Shown piece after piece: positions 1 to 7,039 of a DNA stretch of 11,809 nucleotides (its first letter is position 1; the number at the start of each line of letters is the position of its first letter). Under the pieces are notes generated by a model that saw nothing but the letters and a program-made list of their open reading frames with translations, made no database searches and was not told the DNA's origin. This DNA comes from an uncultured Coriobacteriaceae bacterium. Its GTDB lineage: Bacteria; Actinomycetota; Coriobacteriia; Coriobacteriales; Atopobiaceae. The translations under genes were made by a program, and so were the position numbers. Location: contig CACXFF010000273.1 of assembly GCA_902766805.1 (NCBI GenBank), positions 1 to 11,809 on the forward strand, in the 5' to 3' direction.

Positions 1-1091
1 ATCACGGCCACGAGCATGAGCACGAACACGACGGCGAGCACCATCACGAGCACGACCATGACCACCTGCACCACCACACGCATCGCACGCCCGCGGACAT
101 CGCGGCGCTCATCGACGGCGCGCAGCTGAGTGATCGGGCCAAGGTGTGGGCCCACCGCATCTTCGACATCGTGACCCTGGCCGAGGCCAAGGCCCACGGC
201 GTGGACGTGGCCGACGTGCTCTTCCACGAGGTCGGGGCCGTGGACTCGATCGTCGACGTGGTGTCTGCCGCCTATTGCCTGGACGACCTCGACGTGACCT
301 GCGGCATCGTCTCTCCGTTGGCCGAAGGGCAGGGCCGGGTGCGCACTGCCCACGGCGTCCTGAGCGTCCCGGTTCCGGCCGTCACCAACATCGTGTGCGC
401 CAACGGCCTCACGCTCTCGCGCCTGCATCGTGACGGAGAGTTCGTGACGCCCACGGGCGCCGCCATCGCGGCCGCCGTGAGAACGCGCGACGAGCTGCCC
501 GAGGCCTACCGCATCCTGGGCTGCGGCTACGGCAGCGGCAAGCGCGCCTACGACCCGCCCAGCACGGTGCGTGCGCTCATCATCGAGGAGGCGGGCACGC
601 GTCCGGCGTCCGTGGCACCCGAGACGTCGCATGCGGCCAGCGAGCACGCGCAGGCGGCGATGCCGCTGTGGAAGCTGGAGACCGAGCTGGACGACTGCCC
701 GGGCGAGGCCTTGGGACACTGCCTGGACCGCCTCATGGCGGCCGGCGCGCGCGAGGCGCACTACGTGCCGGTCTACATGAAGAAGAACCGCCCTGGCTAC
801 CAGGTGGAGGTCATCTGCGTCGAGGACGACATCGCGGCGCTCGAGCAGGTGCTGTTCGAAGACACCACCACCATCGGCGTGCGGCGCTACCCCCTGGACC
901 GCACGGCCCTCGTGCGTGAGCTCGTGCCCGTCGAGACGCCTTTGGGCGGCGCGTCGTGCAAGCGCGTGGTCCTGCCGTCCGGCGCCACTCGCAGCTATCC
1001 CGAGCATGACTCGGTGGCGCGTCTCGCGGCCCAGGCCGGCGTGGGTTACCAAGACGCCTACCAGGCCGTCATCGCCGCGCTGAACGCATAA
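1..1091 (+). CDS. larC: LarC, nickel-pincer cofactor cyclometallase (5' partial)
   Basis: LarC inserts nickel into the pyridinium bis-thiocarboxylate mononucleotide in a CTP-dependent reaction, the last step of nickel-pincer cofactor synthesis for LarA-type racemases. The gene enters from the left edge: the frame starts at base 3 and 362 residues are visible before TAA. The family usually has about 400-430, so the N-terminus is missing. Visible are a histidine-rich segment (15 His in the first 28 codons, bases 3-86), then HRTPADIAALID, FHEVGAVDSIVDVV, the TPTGAAI motif and a GCGYGSGKR glycine stretch. The C-terminal LarC2-like half has ETELDDCPGE and YMKKNRPGYQ. An internal ATG at 144 is not the start, because the reading frame and family similarity continue upstream of it. 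In Lactobacillus plantarum the two halves are joined by programmed frameshifting; here they are in one uninterrupted frame. The His-rich segment is a plausible nickel-binding site (inference). larA, larB and larE are not in the window. Confidence 0.93.
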   Translation, partial: HGHEHEHEHDGEHHHEHDHDHLHHHTHRTPADIAALIDGAQLSDRAKVWAHRIFDIVTLAEAKAHGVDVADVLFHEVGAVDSIVDVVSAAYCLDDLDVTCGIVSPLAEGQGRVRTAHGVLSVPVPAVTNIVCANGLTLSRLHRDGEFVTPTGAAIAAAVRTRDELPEAYRILGCGYGSGKRAYDPPSTVRALIIEEAGTRPASVAPETSHAASEHAQAAMPLWKLETELDDCPGEALGHCLDRLMAAGAREAHYVPVYMKKNRPGYQVEVICVEDDIAALEQVLFEDTTTIGVRRYPLDRTALVRELVPVETPLGGASCKRVVLPSGATRSYPEHDSVARLAAQAGVGYQDAYQAVIAALNA

Positions 1092-1097
1092 CAGCGC

Positions 1098-1130
1098 GTG
1101 GCGGACGTGTACCAGGAACAAGTTCGCCAC
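1098..1130. repeat. Palindromic hairpin, type A, copy 1 (after larC)
   Basis: This 33-nt near-palindrome begins 6 nt after the larC stop. Arms of 16 nt flank a single central A. The left arm is GTGGCGGACGTGTACC. 14 of 16 positions pair, counting one G-T wobble; core positions 10/24 (G-A) and 14/20 (A-A) do not. It is followed by CTTCA, as is the type A copy at 6102. No T-tract follows, so it is not a textbook intrinsic terminator, although its place at the end of larC suggests a 3'-end role. It differs from the other type A copy at 5 of 33 positions. Confidence 0.8.
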
Positions 1131-1155
1131 CTTCAACCTCTGCTTGACCCTGAGA

Positions 1156-1188
1156 GTGGCGGACTTGTGCCTGGCGCAAGTCCGCCAC
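1156..1188. repeat. Palindromic hairpin, type B, copy 1 (after the Nudix gene)
   Basis: This 33-nt palindrome has 16-nt arms around a single central T. The left arm is GTGGCGGACTTGTGCC, and all 16 positions pair if one T-G wobble is allowed. It ends 5 nt before the stop codon of the minus-strand Nudix gene, so for that gene it is the first thing transcribed after the coding region. It is separated from the type A hairpin by 25 nt. There is no T-tract on either side. It differs from the type B copy near 6170 at 5 of 33 positions, including a paired change at core positions 2/32 that keeps the stem intact. Confidence 0.85.
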
Positions 1189-1193
1189 GTCGC

Positions 1194-1766
1194 TTATAGC
1201 AGACCACCCGCGACGGCAAAGGCAGCGACGATGGTCTTGGCGTCTTCGATGAGGCCCGCGCGTATCGCGGCGACCACGTCGGCGACAGGCAGCCAGACCA
1301 CGTCCACGTACTCGTCGGCGTCCGGATGGGCTGCGCCCTCGTGCAGGCCGCGTGCGACGAAGACGCGGGTCTTCTCGTTGTTGAAGCCGGGGGCGCCGGC
1401 GCTGTTGGCGATGAGCTCCAGGCGGTCGGCGACCAGGCCCGTCTCCTCTGCCAGCTCGCGTGCGGCGCAGGTGGCGGGGTCCTCGCCCGGGTCGAGCTTG
1501 CCCGCGGGAATCTCCAGCGTCATGCGGCCGAGAGCCACGCGGTACTGGCGCACCAGGCACAGCCGCCCGTCGCGCACGGCGGCCACCCCGCAGCCGCCAT
1601 GGTGGTAGACCACCTCGCGAGCGGCCAGCTCCCCCGCCGCGTCGCGCACCGTGAGCAAGTGCGCCGAGAAGATCCTCCCTGCAAAAGCCAGCTGGTCGTC
1701 GACGACCTCTTCGGACAGGCGTGGCTCGAGTTTCTGCAGCTCACGCACCAGTTCCAGTCCTTCCAT
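1194..1766 (-). CDS. Nudix hydrolase, ADP-ribose pyrophosphatase-like
   Basis: A 190-residue cytosolic hydrolase of the NudF/ADP-ribose pyrophosphatase type, expected to split ADP-ribose or a similar nucleoside diphosphate sugar into AMP and a sugar phosphate using Mg2+. The Nudix box is complete at residues 89-112: G89, E95, then R103-E104-L105-A-E107-E108-T-G110-L111. The lead-in LVRQYRVALGRMTLEIPAGK is typical of the ADP-sugar subgroup, in which an aromatic or arginine-rich strand precedes the box. The length matches the family. The start at 1766 is supported by a purine-rich GAGGGGGAG just upstream on the minus strand. The gene converges on larC and diverges from the ABC fusion gene; a possible -10 (TAGAAT, 1828-1833 on the minus strand) has no good -35. 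Exact substrate cannot be read from the sequence. Confidence 0.9.
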   Translation of the reverse strand: MEGLELVRELQKLEPRLSEEVVDDQLAFAGRIFSAHLLTVRDAAGELAAREVVYHHGGCGVAAVRDGRLCLVRQYRVALGRMTLEIPAGKLDPGEDPATCAARELAEETGLVADRLELIANSAGAPGFNNEKTRVFVARGLHEGAAHPDADEYVDVVWLPVADVVAAIRAGLIEDAKTIVAAFAVAGGLL

Positions 1767-1862
1767 GCGCTCCCCCTCTTGTTTTCATGTCGCGCCTTCA
1801 CAGCCCATTCGAGCCGCCGTTTTGTAAATTCTACACAGCTTTGTGGCTCCTCCATAACTCAG

Positions 1863-1891
1863 GTGGCACGAGCGTGCTCTGCGGGTAGAAT
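1863..1891 (+). promoter_or_regulatory. Candidate sigma-70-type promoter for the ABC fusion gene
   Basis: A -35-like GTGGCA (1863-1868, 4 of 6 matches) lies 17 nt from a -10-like TAGAAT (1886-1891, 5 of 6 matches), 64 nt before the ATG at 1956. The divergent gap (1767-1955) is clearly richer in A/T than the flanking genes, as expected for a promoter region. Consensus matching only. Confidence 0.4.
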
Positions 1892-1955
1892 GAACCGATA
1901 TCGAATTTCGGCACCATTCCATACTCCCCAAGCGCGCAAGAAATGTGAGGCGCAC

Positions 1956-4900
1956 ATGATCGAGGTCCGTGACCTTCGCAAGTCCTATACCACCGGCGAC
2001 TTCGTGCAGACGGCGTTGGCCGGCGTATCTCTAACCTTCCGTGACAACGAGTTCGTCGCGATCCTTGGTCCCTCGGGCTCGGGCAAGACCACGCTGCTCA
2101 ACATCTTGGGTGGCCTCGACCACGCGGACTCCGGCGAGATCGTCATCGGCGGCGTGTCTACACGCGACTATCATGACGCCGACTGGGACACCTACCGCAA
2201 CCACCAGATAGGCTTCATCTTCCAGAGCTACAACCTGATCCCTCACCAGAGCGTCGTGGCCAACGTAGAGCTCGCGCTCACGCTCTCGGGCGTCGACAAG
2301 GCCGAGCGCCGCGAGCGCGCCCTGCAGGCGCTGGAGCGCGTGGGGCTTTCTGAGCACGCGCACAAGCGTCCCAACCAGCTGTCGGGCGGCCAGATGCAGC
2401 GTGTGGCCATCGCGCGCGCCCTGGTCAACGACCCGAGCATCGTGTTGGCCGACGAGCCCACGGGCGCGCTCGACACCGAGACGGGCGTCGCGGTCATGGA
2501 GCTGCTGAAGGAGATCGCCCAAGACCGCCTGGTGATCATGGTCACGCACAACCCCGAGCTCGCGGAGGAGTACGCCACGCGCATCGTGCGCCTGCGCGAC
2601 GGCGCGGTGGTGGACGACTCCGACCCCCTGCAGGAGCAGGAGCTGCTGGCCGCGCCGCTCGTGCGCAGGACCAAGCGCAAGCCCGAACGCCGTGCGTCCA
2701 TGAGCTTCCTGACGGCGCTGTCGCTGTCGTTCAACAACCTCATGACCAAGAAGGGCCGCACGATCATGACGGCCTTCGCGAGCTCCATCGGCATCATCGG
2801 CATCGCGGCGATCCTCGCGCTGGCCAACGGCGTGAACCTCTACATCGAGCGCACGGAGCGCGACGCCATGTCGGGCTACCCCCTGCAGATCACGAGGTCG
2901 TCGGCGGACATCTCGGGCCTCCTCGAGATGGCGGGCGGCCCTTCGGAGAACGCGCGCAATACCAACCCGTCGATGGACGACGAGATTCCCGAGTCCAAAG
3001 CCATGGAGAACATGTTCTCCACCATTTCCAACAACGACCTGAAGAGCTTCAAGTCGTTCCTGGACTCGGGCACGTCGGGCGTGGAACAGTACGTCTCGTC
3101 CATCAAGTACGGCTATGACCTCACGCCGCGTTTCTTCCGCTCCGACACGAGCGACGGCGCAGTGGAGGTGGGCAACACCGCCCTGCTGGGCACCAACGAG
3201 GACACGGCTGCGAGCGCCATGGGCGGCAACTTCGGATTCTCCACCGGCGGGAGCGGCGTGTTCCAAGAGATGCTCGACGACCCCCAGCTGCTCAGCGAGC
3301 AGTTCAAGGTCGTGGCGGGCCGTTGGCCCGAGAAGTACGACGAAGCCGTGCTCGTGCTGTCCAACGACGGCACGCTCATGGACTTCACGCTCTTCGGCCT
3401 GGGCATCGCCGACCCGCGCGAGTTCACCAAGGTGATGCAGGAGTTCACGTCGACCATGCCCGAAGACGTGAGCAGCATCAAGTTGCAATTCGGCGAGCAC
3501 GAGCCCATCACCTATGGCGAGGCGCTCGACCTCAAGTACAAGGTGGTCCTGCCCTCCGACCTGTATCGCCGCAGCTCCGACGGCAAGACGTGGACGAGCA
3601 TCGCCGACGACTCCGCGGCCTTGACCAAAGCCGTCGACGGCTCCCTCACGCTCAAGGTCGTGGGCGTGCTGCTGCCGCAGGAAGGCAGCGGCACCCGGTC
3701 GCTCTCCCAGGGTCTCGCCTACCGCAGTGACCTCACCACCTACCTCATGGACAAGGCGGCTGCGAGCGAGATCGTCAAGGAGCAGCTCGCCGACCCCAAG
3801 CGCGAGGTGTTCACGGGCAAGACCTTCGAGGAGCTCAAGAGCGAGCAGGGCAAGCAGTTCGACCTCTCGCAGATCTTCAGCGTGGACGAGAACGCGCTGG
3901 CCCAGGCCTTCCAGGTCAACGACAGCGCCCTGCAGCAGCTGCAGTCGCTGGACTCGTCACTCGGGGCCGTCGACATGGGTAGCCTGCTCGGATCCATCGA
4001 CATGGGGTCGCTGCTGAGCGGCGTCGACCTGTCCGGCCTACAGCCCGACCCACAGGCCATCCAAGACGCCTTGGCCCAGGCCGACCTGTCGGGGATGCTG
4101 GCCAGCGTGCCCGCGCCTGACTTCGCCAGGCTCGCCGAGGCGCTCGGCAAGGAGTCGCTCAGCCAGGAGCAGGTCGCCCAGGCCGCAGTCATCGTCCGTC
4201 AGATCGCTGACGGCTTCATGCCCTTCGTGCTGTCGCGCCATGCCGGCGAGGAGATCGGCCCCCAGACCAACCTCATCCCGGACGTGGTCGCCTATCTGCA
4301 GCTGCCGGCCACCCAGTCCCTCATGGCGCAGCTGGGGGACGTGCTCGGCTCTTCCCTCGAGGCGGTCCAGCCCGTCATGCAGGACTACCTGCAGAGCCAG
4401 GTCGCTCCCTATTTCGCCCAGGAGCTGGGCACCGTGTTCGCCGGCCTGGCGTCGAACATCACGGAGCTGTCCAACCAGGCCATGCAGTCTGCGATGCAGC
4501 AGATCGCGAGCCAGATGGGCGACGCCCTGACGGGAGCGCTGGGCGCCGGACTCGCGAATCAGCTGGGCTCCATGCCCACGCTCGACGCGCTGTCGGGCTC
4601 CATGGAAGACCTGCTCAGCATCGACAGCGGCGCCTTCGCCAACGCCATCCACGTCAACCTGAACCAGGACGACCTCACGACCCTGCTCACGAACTACGCC
4701 AAGGCAGACACGCTGAGCTACGAGACGAACCTCAAGAAGCTGGGCTATGCCGACCCCGCCAACCCCAGCAGCGTGTCGCTCTACCCCGTCGGCTTCGAGG
4801 CCAAGGAGCGCATTGCCGACATCATCACGGCCTACAACGACGACCAGGTCGCCCAGGGCCACGACGAGCGCGTGATCCGCTACACCGACACGATCGGGCT

Positions 4901-5336
4901 GTTGCTCTCGTCGGTCACCGACATCGTGGACAAGCTGTCCATGGTGCTCATCTCGTTCGTGTCCATCTCGCTGGTCGTGAGCTCCATCATGATCGCCATC
5001 ATCACCTACATCTCGGTGCTCGAGCGCAAGAAGGAGATCGGCATCCTGCGTGCCATGGGCGCCTCCAAGCTCAACGTCGCCAACGTGTTCAATGCCGAGA
5101 CGGTCATCGAGGGCTTCATCGCGGGCGTGATGGCCGTCGTCATCGTGGCGCTCGCGAGCATCCCGGTGAACGCCATGGTCCTCAAGATCTACGACGTGCC
5201 CGACATCATGCAGCTGCCGCTGACCAGCGCGCTTGCGCTCGTCGCCATCTCGGTCGCGCTCACCTTCGTGGCCGGCCTCATCCCCTCGTCTGCCGCAAGC
5301 AGGCACGACCCCGTGGAGGCGCTGCGCAGCGAGTAG
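1956..5336 (+). CDS. MacB/FtsX-type ABC transporter, fused ATPase and permease with very large extracytoplasmic domain
   Basis: A 1126-residue fusion. Residues 1-240 form an ABC ATPase of the MacB/LolD class: Walker A GPSGSGKTT (38-46), Q-loop Q90, signature LSGGQ (142-146), Walker B ending at E167, and H-loop H198. A first membrane segment lies near 269-297. About 690 extracytoplasmic residues follow, and then the FtsX permease core with three membrane segments (about 996-1018, 1047-1070, 1085-1113), including LERKKEIGILRAMGAS and the typical C-terminal DPVEALRSE. MacB itself has a much shorter periplasmic part. Residues 672-695 hold a 9-residue repeat (V/I-D-M-G-S-L-L-x-x), followed by Ala/Gln-rich likely helical sequence. 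The ATG at 1956 is chosen because TGAGG (1946-1950) precedes it and homology starts at IEVRDLRKSY; the frame is open upstream to 1326 but that stretch overlaps the Nudix gene. Relatives export peptides or lipoproteins or work mechanically in the envelope; the cargo here is unknown. Confidence 0.93.
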   Translation: MIEVRDLRKSYTTGDFVQTALAGVSLTFRDNEFVAILGPSGSGKTTLLNILGGLDHADSGEIVIGGVSTRDYHDADWDTYRNHQIGFIFQSYNLIPHQSVVANVELALTLSGVDKAERRERALQALERVGLSEHAHKRPNQLSGGQMQRVAIARALVNDPSIVLADEPTGALDTETGVAVMELLKEIAQDRLVIMVTHNPELAEEYATRIVRLRDGAVVDDSDPLQEQELLAAPLVRRTKRKPERRASMSFLTALSLSFNNLMTKKGRTIMTAFASSIGIIGIAAILALANGVNLYIERTERDAMSGYPLQITRSSADISGLLEMAGGPSENARNTNPSMDDEIPESKAMENMFSTISNNDLKSFKSFLDSGTSGVEQYVSSIKYGYDLTPRFFRSDTSDGAVEVGNTALLGTNEDTAASAMGGNFGFSTGGSGVFQEMLDDPQLLSEQFKVVAGRWPEKYDEAVLVLSNDGTLMDFTLFGLGIADPREFTKVMQEFTSTMPEDVSSIKLQFGEHEPITYGEALDLKYKVVLPSDLYRRSSDGKTWTSIADDSAALTKAVDGSLTLKVVGVLLPQEGSGTRSLSQGLAYRSDLTTYLMDKAAASEIVKEQLADPKREVFTGKTFEELKSEQGKQFDLSQIFSVDENALAQAFQVNDSALQQLQSLDSSLGAVDMGSLLGSIDMGSLLSGVDLSGLQPDPQAIQDALAQADLSGMLASVPAPDFARLAEALGKESLSQEQVAQAAVIVRQIADGFMPFVLSRHAGEEIGPQTNLIPDVVAYLQLPATQSLMAQLGDVLGSSLEAVQPVMQDYLQSQVAPYFAQELGTVFAGLASNITELSNQAMQSAMQQIASQMGDALTGALGAGLANQLGSMPTLDALSGSMEDLLSIDSGAFANAIHVNLNQDDLTTLLTNYAKADTLSYETNLKKLGYADPANPSSVSLYPVGFEAKERIADIITAYNDDQVAQGHDERVIRYTDTIGLLLSSVTDIVDKLSMVLISFVSISLVVSSIMIAIITYISVLERKKEIGILRAMGASKLNVANVFNAETVIEGFIAGVMAVVIVALASIPVNAMVLKIYDVPDIMQLPLTSALALVAISVALTFVAGLIPSSAASRHDPVEALRSE

Positions 5337-5374
5337 CGCTCGCGCGGGCCTCCCCTATCAGAAAGGTTTTCTTC

Positions 5375-6091
5375 ATGTACAGCTTCTCCTCACGCGTGCG
5401 CTACTCCGAATGCGACGAGCATGCCAAGCTCTCGCTGCTCGGGCTCGTCGACTACTTCCAGGACTGCTCTGGCTTCCATACCGAATCCACCAGTCGGACG
5501 ATGGCGGCGCTCGCGGAGGACGGCCTGGCCTGGATGGTGGCTGCCACACAGCTGCAGATCCACGAGCTGCCCTCCTACGGCGACGAGATCTGCGTGCGTA
5601 CCTGGAACTATGCCCGCCGGGGCATCATGGCCGACCGCTGCTACGAGCTCGTGGGGCCGGACGGTCAGCTCTATGCCCAGGGTGACACCAAATGGTTCCT
5701 TTTCAGCTTCACGGAGGGACGCCCGATTCGCATCAGCGACGAGGAGATCCGCGAATACCTCACGGACGAGCCGCGCACCGACATGCCGCCGACCAAGCGC
5801 AAGGTGAGCTTCGGCGGCGAGGGCAAGGCCGCGGCCGGAGTGAGCGTGGTGAGCCAGATGCTCGACACGAACCACCACGTGAACAACGCCCAGTACATCG
5901 AGGTGGCGCGCACCGTGGCGGACATCGCTACCCAAGACATCGCCAACGTGCACGTGCAGTACGTGAAGATGGCGTTGCTCGGCGATGTGATGTACCCCGT
6001 GATCTATGCCGAGGACGATGGCAGCGTGGGCGTGAGCCTGCGGGACGCCGCAGGAGAGGCCTACGCCAACCTGCGCTTTGGGCTGCGCTGA
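5375..6091 (+). CDS. Acyl-ACP thioesterase (FatA/FatB-like)
   Basis: A 238-residue cytosolic enzyme of the acyl-ACP thioesterase family (PF01643-like), which hydrolyses acyl-ACP and releases free fatty acid, ending chain elongation. It shows the expected double hot-dog layout. The N-terminal repeat begins with VRYSECDEHAKLSLLGLVDY. The C-terminal repeat carries the active-site block D164-x-N166-x-H168-V-N-N-x-x-Y174, matching the Asn/His catalytic motif of the family. KWFLF and RRGIMADR in the first half are also typical. The start at 5375 has AAAGG (5362-5366) 8 nt ahead. It begins 38 nt after the ABC fusion stop with no terminator visible between, so co-transcription is possible. A link between fatty-acid release and the envelope transporter is speculative. 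Chain-length preference cannot be judged. Confidence 0.92.
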   Translation: MYSFSSRVRYSECDEHAKLSLLGLVDYFQDCSGFHTESTSRTMAALAEDGLAWMVAATQLQIHELPSYGDEICVRTWNYARRGIMADRCYELVGPDGQLYAQGDTKWFLFSFTEGRPIRISDEEIREYLTDEPRTDMPPTKRKVSFGGEGKAAAGVSVVSQMLDTNHHVNNAQYIEVARTVADIATQDIANVHVQYVKMALLGDVMYPVIYAEDDGSVGVSLRDAAGEAYANLRFGLR

Positions 6092-6097
6092 ATAAAC

Positions 6098-6138
6098 GAA
6101 GGTGGCGAACTTGTACCAGGTACAACTTCGTCACCTTC
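6098..6138. repeat. Palindromic hairpin, type A, copy 2 (after the thioesterase)
   Basis: The 33-nt core (6102-6134) matches the type A hairpin downstream of larC at 28 of 33 positions. The left arm is GTGGCGAACTTGTACC around a central A. 15 of 16 core positions pair (one G-T wobble, one C-C mismatch), and flanking GAAG/CTTC adds four pairs, giving a stem of about 20 positions. It starts 6 nt after the thioesterase stop. No T-tract follows. The order stop, type A, spacer, type B, opposite stop is the same as at the first locus. Confidence 0.85.
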
Positions 6139-6149
6139 ACGTACGGGAT

Positions 6150-6190
6150 GAGGGCGGCGGACTTGTGCCAGGCACAGGTCCGCCGCCCTC
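6150..6190. repeat. Palindromic hairpin, type B, copy 2 (after the zinc-ribbon gene)
   Basis: The 33-nt core (6154-6186) has left arm GCGGCGGACTTGTGCC, centre A at 6170, and all arm positions paired with one T-G wobble. The stem extends outward on both sides to 6150 and 6190, giving 20 paired positions. It ends 5 nt before the stop codon of the minus-strand zinc-ribbon gene, the same distance as copy 1 of type B from the Nudix stop. No T-tract is present on either strand. Confidence 0.87.
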
Positions 6191-6195
6191 GGCGT

Positions 6196-6921
6196 TTACT
6201 GAAGGACGCTCCCGCCGCAGTACTCGCAGCGACCTTGGGCGTCGGGGATCGTGGAGGCCAGGCAGTGCGGGCAGGTGACCGCCTGCTTCGGGGCAGCCGC
6301 GGCGCGGTTCTCCTGGTGCAGGTTGGACAGCTTGTCACGCAGTGCCTCGGCGCGCTTGTTGGCCTCTTGGTAGTCCAAGGAGCGCTTGTCGTCGATGCTG
6401 TTGGTGTTGACCTGCCAGCTCACCTCGCTGAAGTACGGGTGGTTGAAGTAGACCTTCACGTCGAAGTCGTACTCGTACTCGTAGCGCGGCGGGACGTAGG
6501 ACTGGCGCTTCCCCTCGGCGTCCTCGCGATAGACCTCGGACTTGTCCTCGTCTATCTCCATGCTGCAGCCGGTGACCTGGGCGAAGTCGATGACGTCCGG
6601 GTTCTCGTCACGCCAGGAGCGCGAGCCGGAGATGATGAGCTGCCCCTTCTCTTCGTCGAGGTAGACCTTCTTGTTGCCGCCCTCGAGCGTCGTCGTGACG
6701 TTGAACGCGGCGACTTTGGCCTTGTTCTCCTCGCGGTAGGCGAGCTGCTCGCGGATCTGGTCGGCCGTGGCGCTGCGCCTGCCCTGGAAGAACGGCGACA
6801 GCAGGGCCGAACAATCCTTGCACAGGTAGCCCTCCGAGAGCTTGACCTTGCCGAACACGCCCAATTCCTTGCCGCAGACCTCACAGTTCTTTTCCTTGAA
6901 CAGATTGCCGAACAGTCCCAT
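6196..6921 (-). CDS. DUF4428-like protein with a zinc ribbon at each end
   Basis: A 241-residue protein of unknown function, without signal peptide or membrane segment. The N-terminus (residues 1-45) looks like a DUF4428 zinc ribbon: C13-x-x-C16 and C34-x-x-C37 around KVKLSEGYLC, preceded by MGLFGNLFKE. Residues 46-190 form a central domain rich in charged and aromatic residues (YEYEYDFDVKVYF), probably mostly beta, of a kind often found between such ribbons. Residues 195-212 are a short charged helix, and the C-terminus has a second ribbon, C217-x-x-C220 and C232-x-x-C235. The start at 6921 follows AAAGGAGA (minus strand, about 6927-6934) at good spacing. A weak -10 (GATAAT, 6960-6965 on the minus strand) lies upstream. 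The upstream gene has its own hairpin terminator, so this gene is probably transcribed separately. Confidence 0.82.
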   Translation of the reverse strand: MGLFGNLFKEKNCEVCGKELGVFGKVKLSEGYLCKDCSALLSPFFQGRRSATADQIREQLAYREENKAKVAAFNVTTTLEGGNKKVYLDEEKGQLIISGSRSWRDENPDVIDFAQVTGCSMEIDEDKSEVYREDAEGKRQSYVPPRYEYEYDFDVKVYFNHPYFSEVSWQVNTNSIDDKRSLDYQEANKRAEALRDKLSNLHQENRAAAAPKQAVTCPHCLASTIPDAQGRCEYCGGSVLQ

Positions 6922-7039
6922 GGTCGTCTCCTTTCGGCCTAGAGCCCGTGCCTGTCTCTATTATCGATGCTCGGAAGCACGTCGGGGCGACTCGTGGGTG
7001 CGGCAATCGGCTGATGGCAGAGGAGCGCCGATACGGAGA

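Noticed and set aside
1326..1955. N-terminal extension of the ABC fusion protein by 210 residues
   Set aside because: It runs antisense through the Nudix gene, is unlike any ABC N-terminus, and crosses the likely promoter. The ATG at 1956 has a Shine-Dalgarno site and begins at the conserved domain.
2031..3500. Long minus-strand open frame (489 codons)
   Set aside because: It has the same antisense composition and lies opposite the conserved ATPase domain.
4038..5306. Long minus-strand open frame (422 codons) inside the ABC fusion
   Set aside because: It is a His/Asp/Arg/Val-rich translation produced by the complement of GC-rich codons, with no family motif. The plus-strand gene is unambiguous.
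1098..6190. Four similar palindromes considered as a CRISPR-like array
   Set aside because: They are two pairs about 5 kb apart at gene ends, without regular spacers or cas genes.
5692..6942. Plus-strand open frame of 416 codons running through the thioesterase and the zinc-ribbon gene
   Set aside because: It is out of frame with one real gene and antisense to the other, and it crosses the hairpin region.
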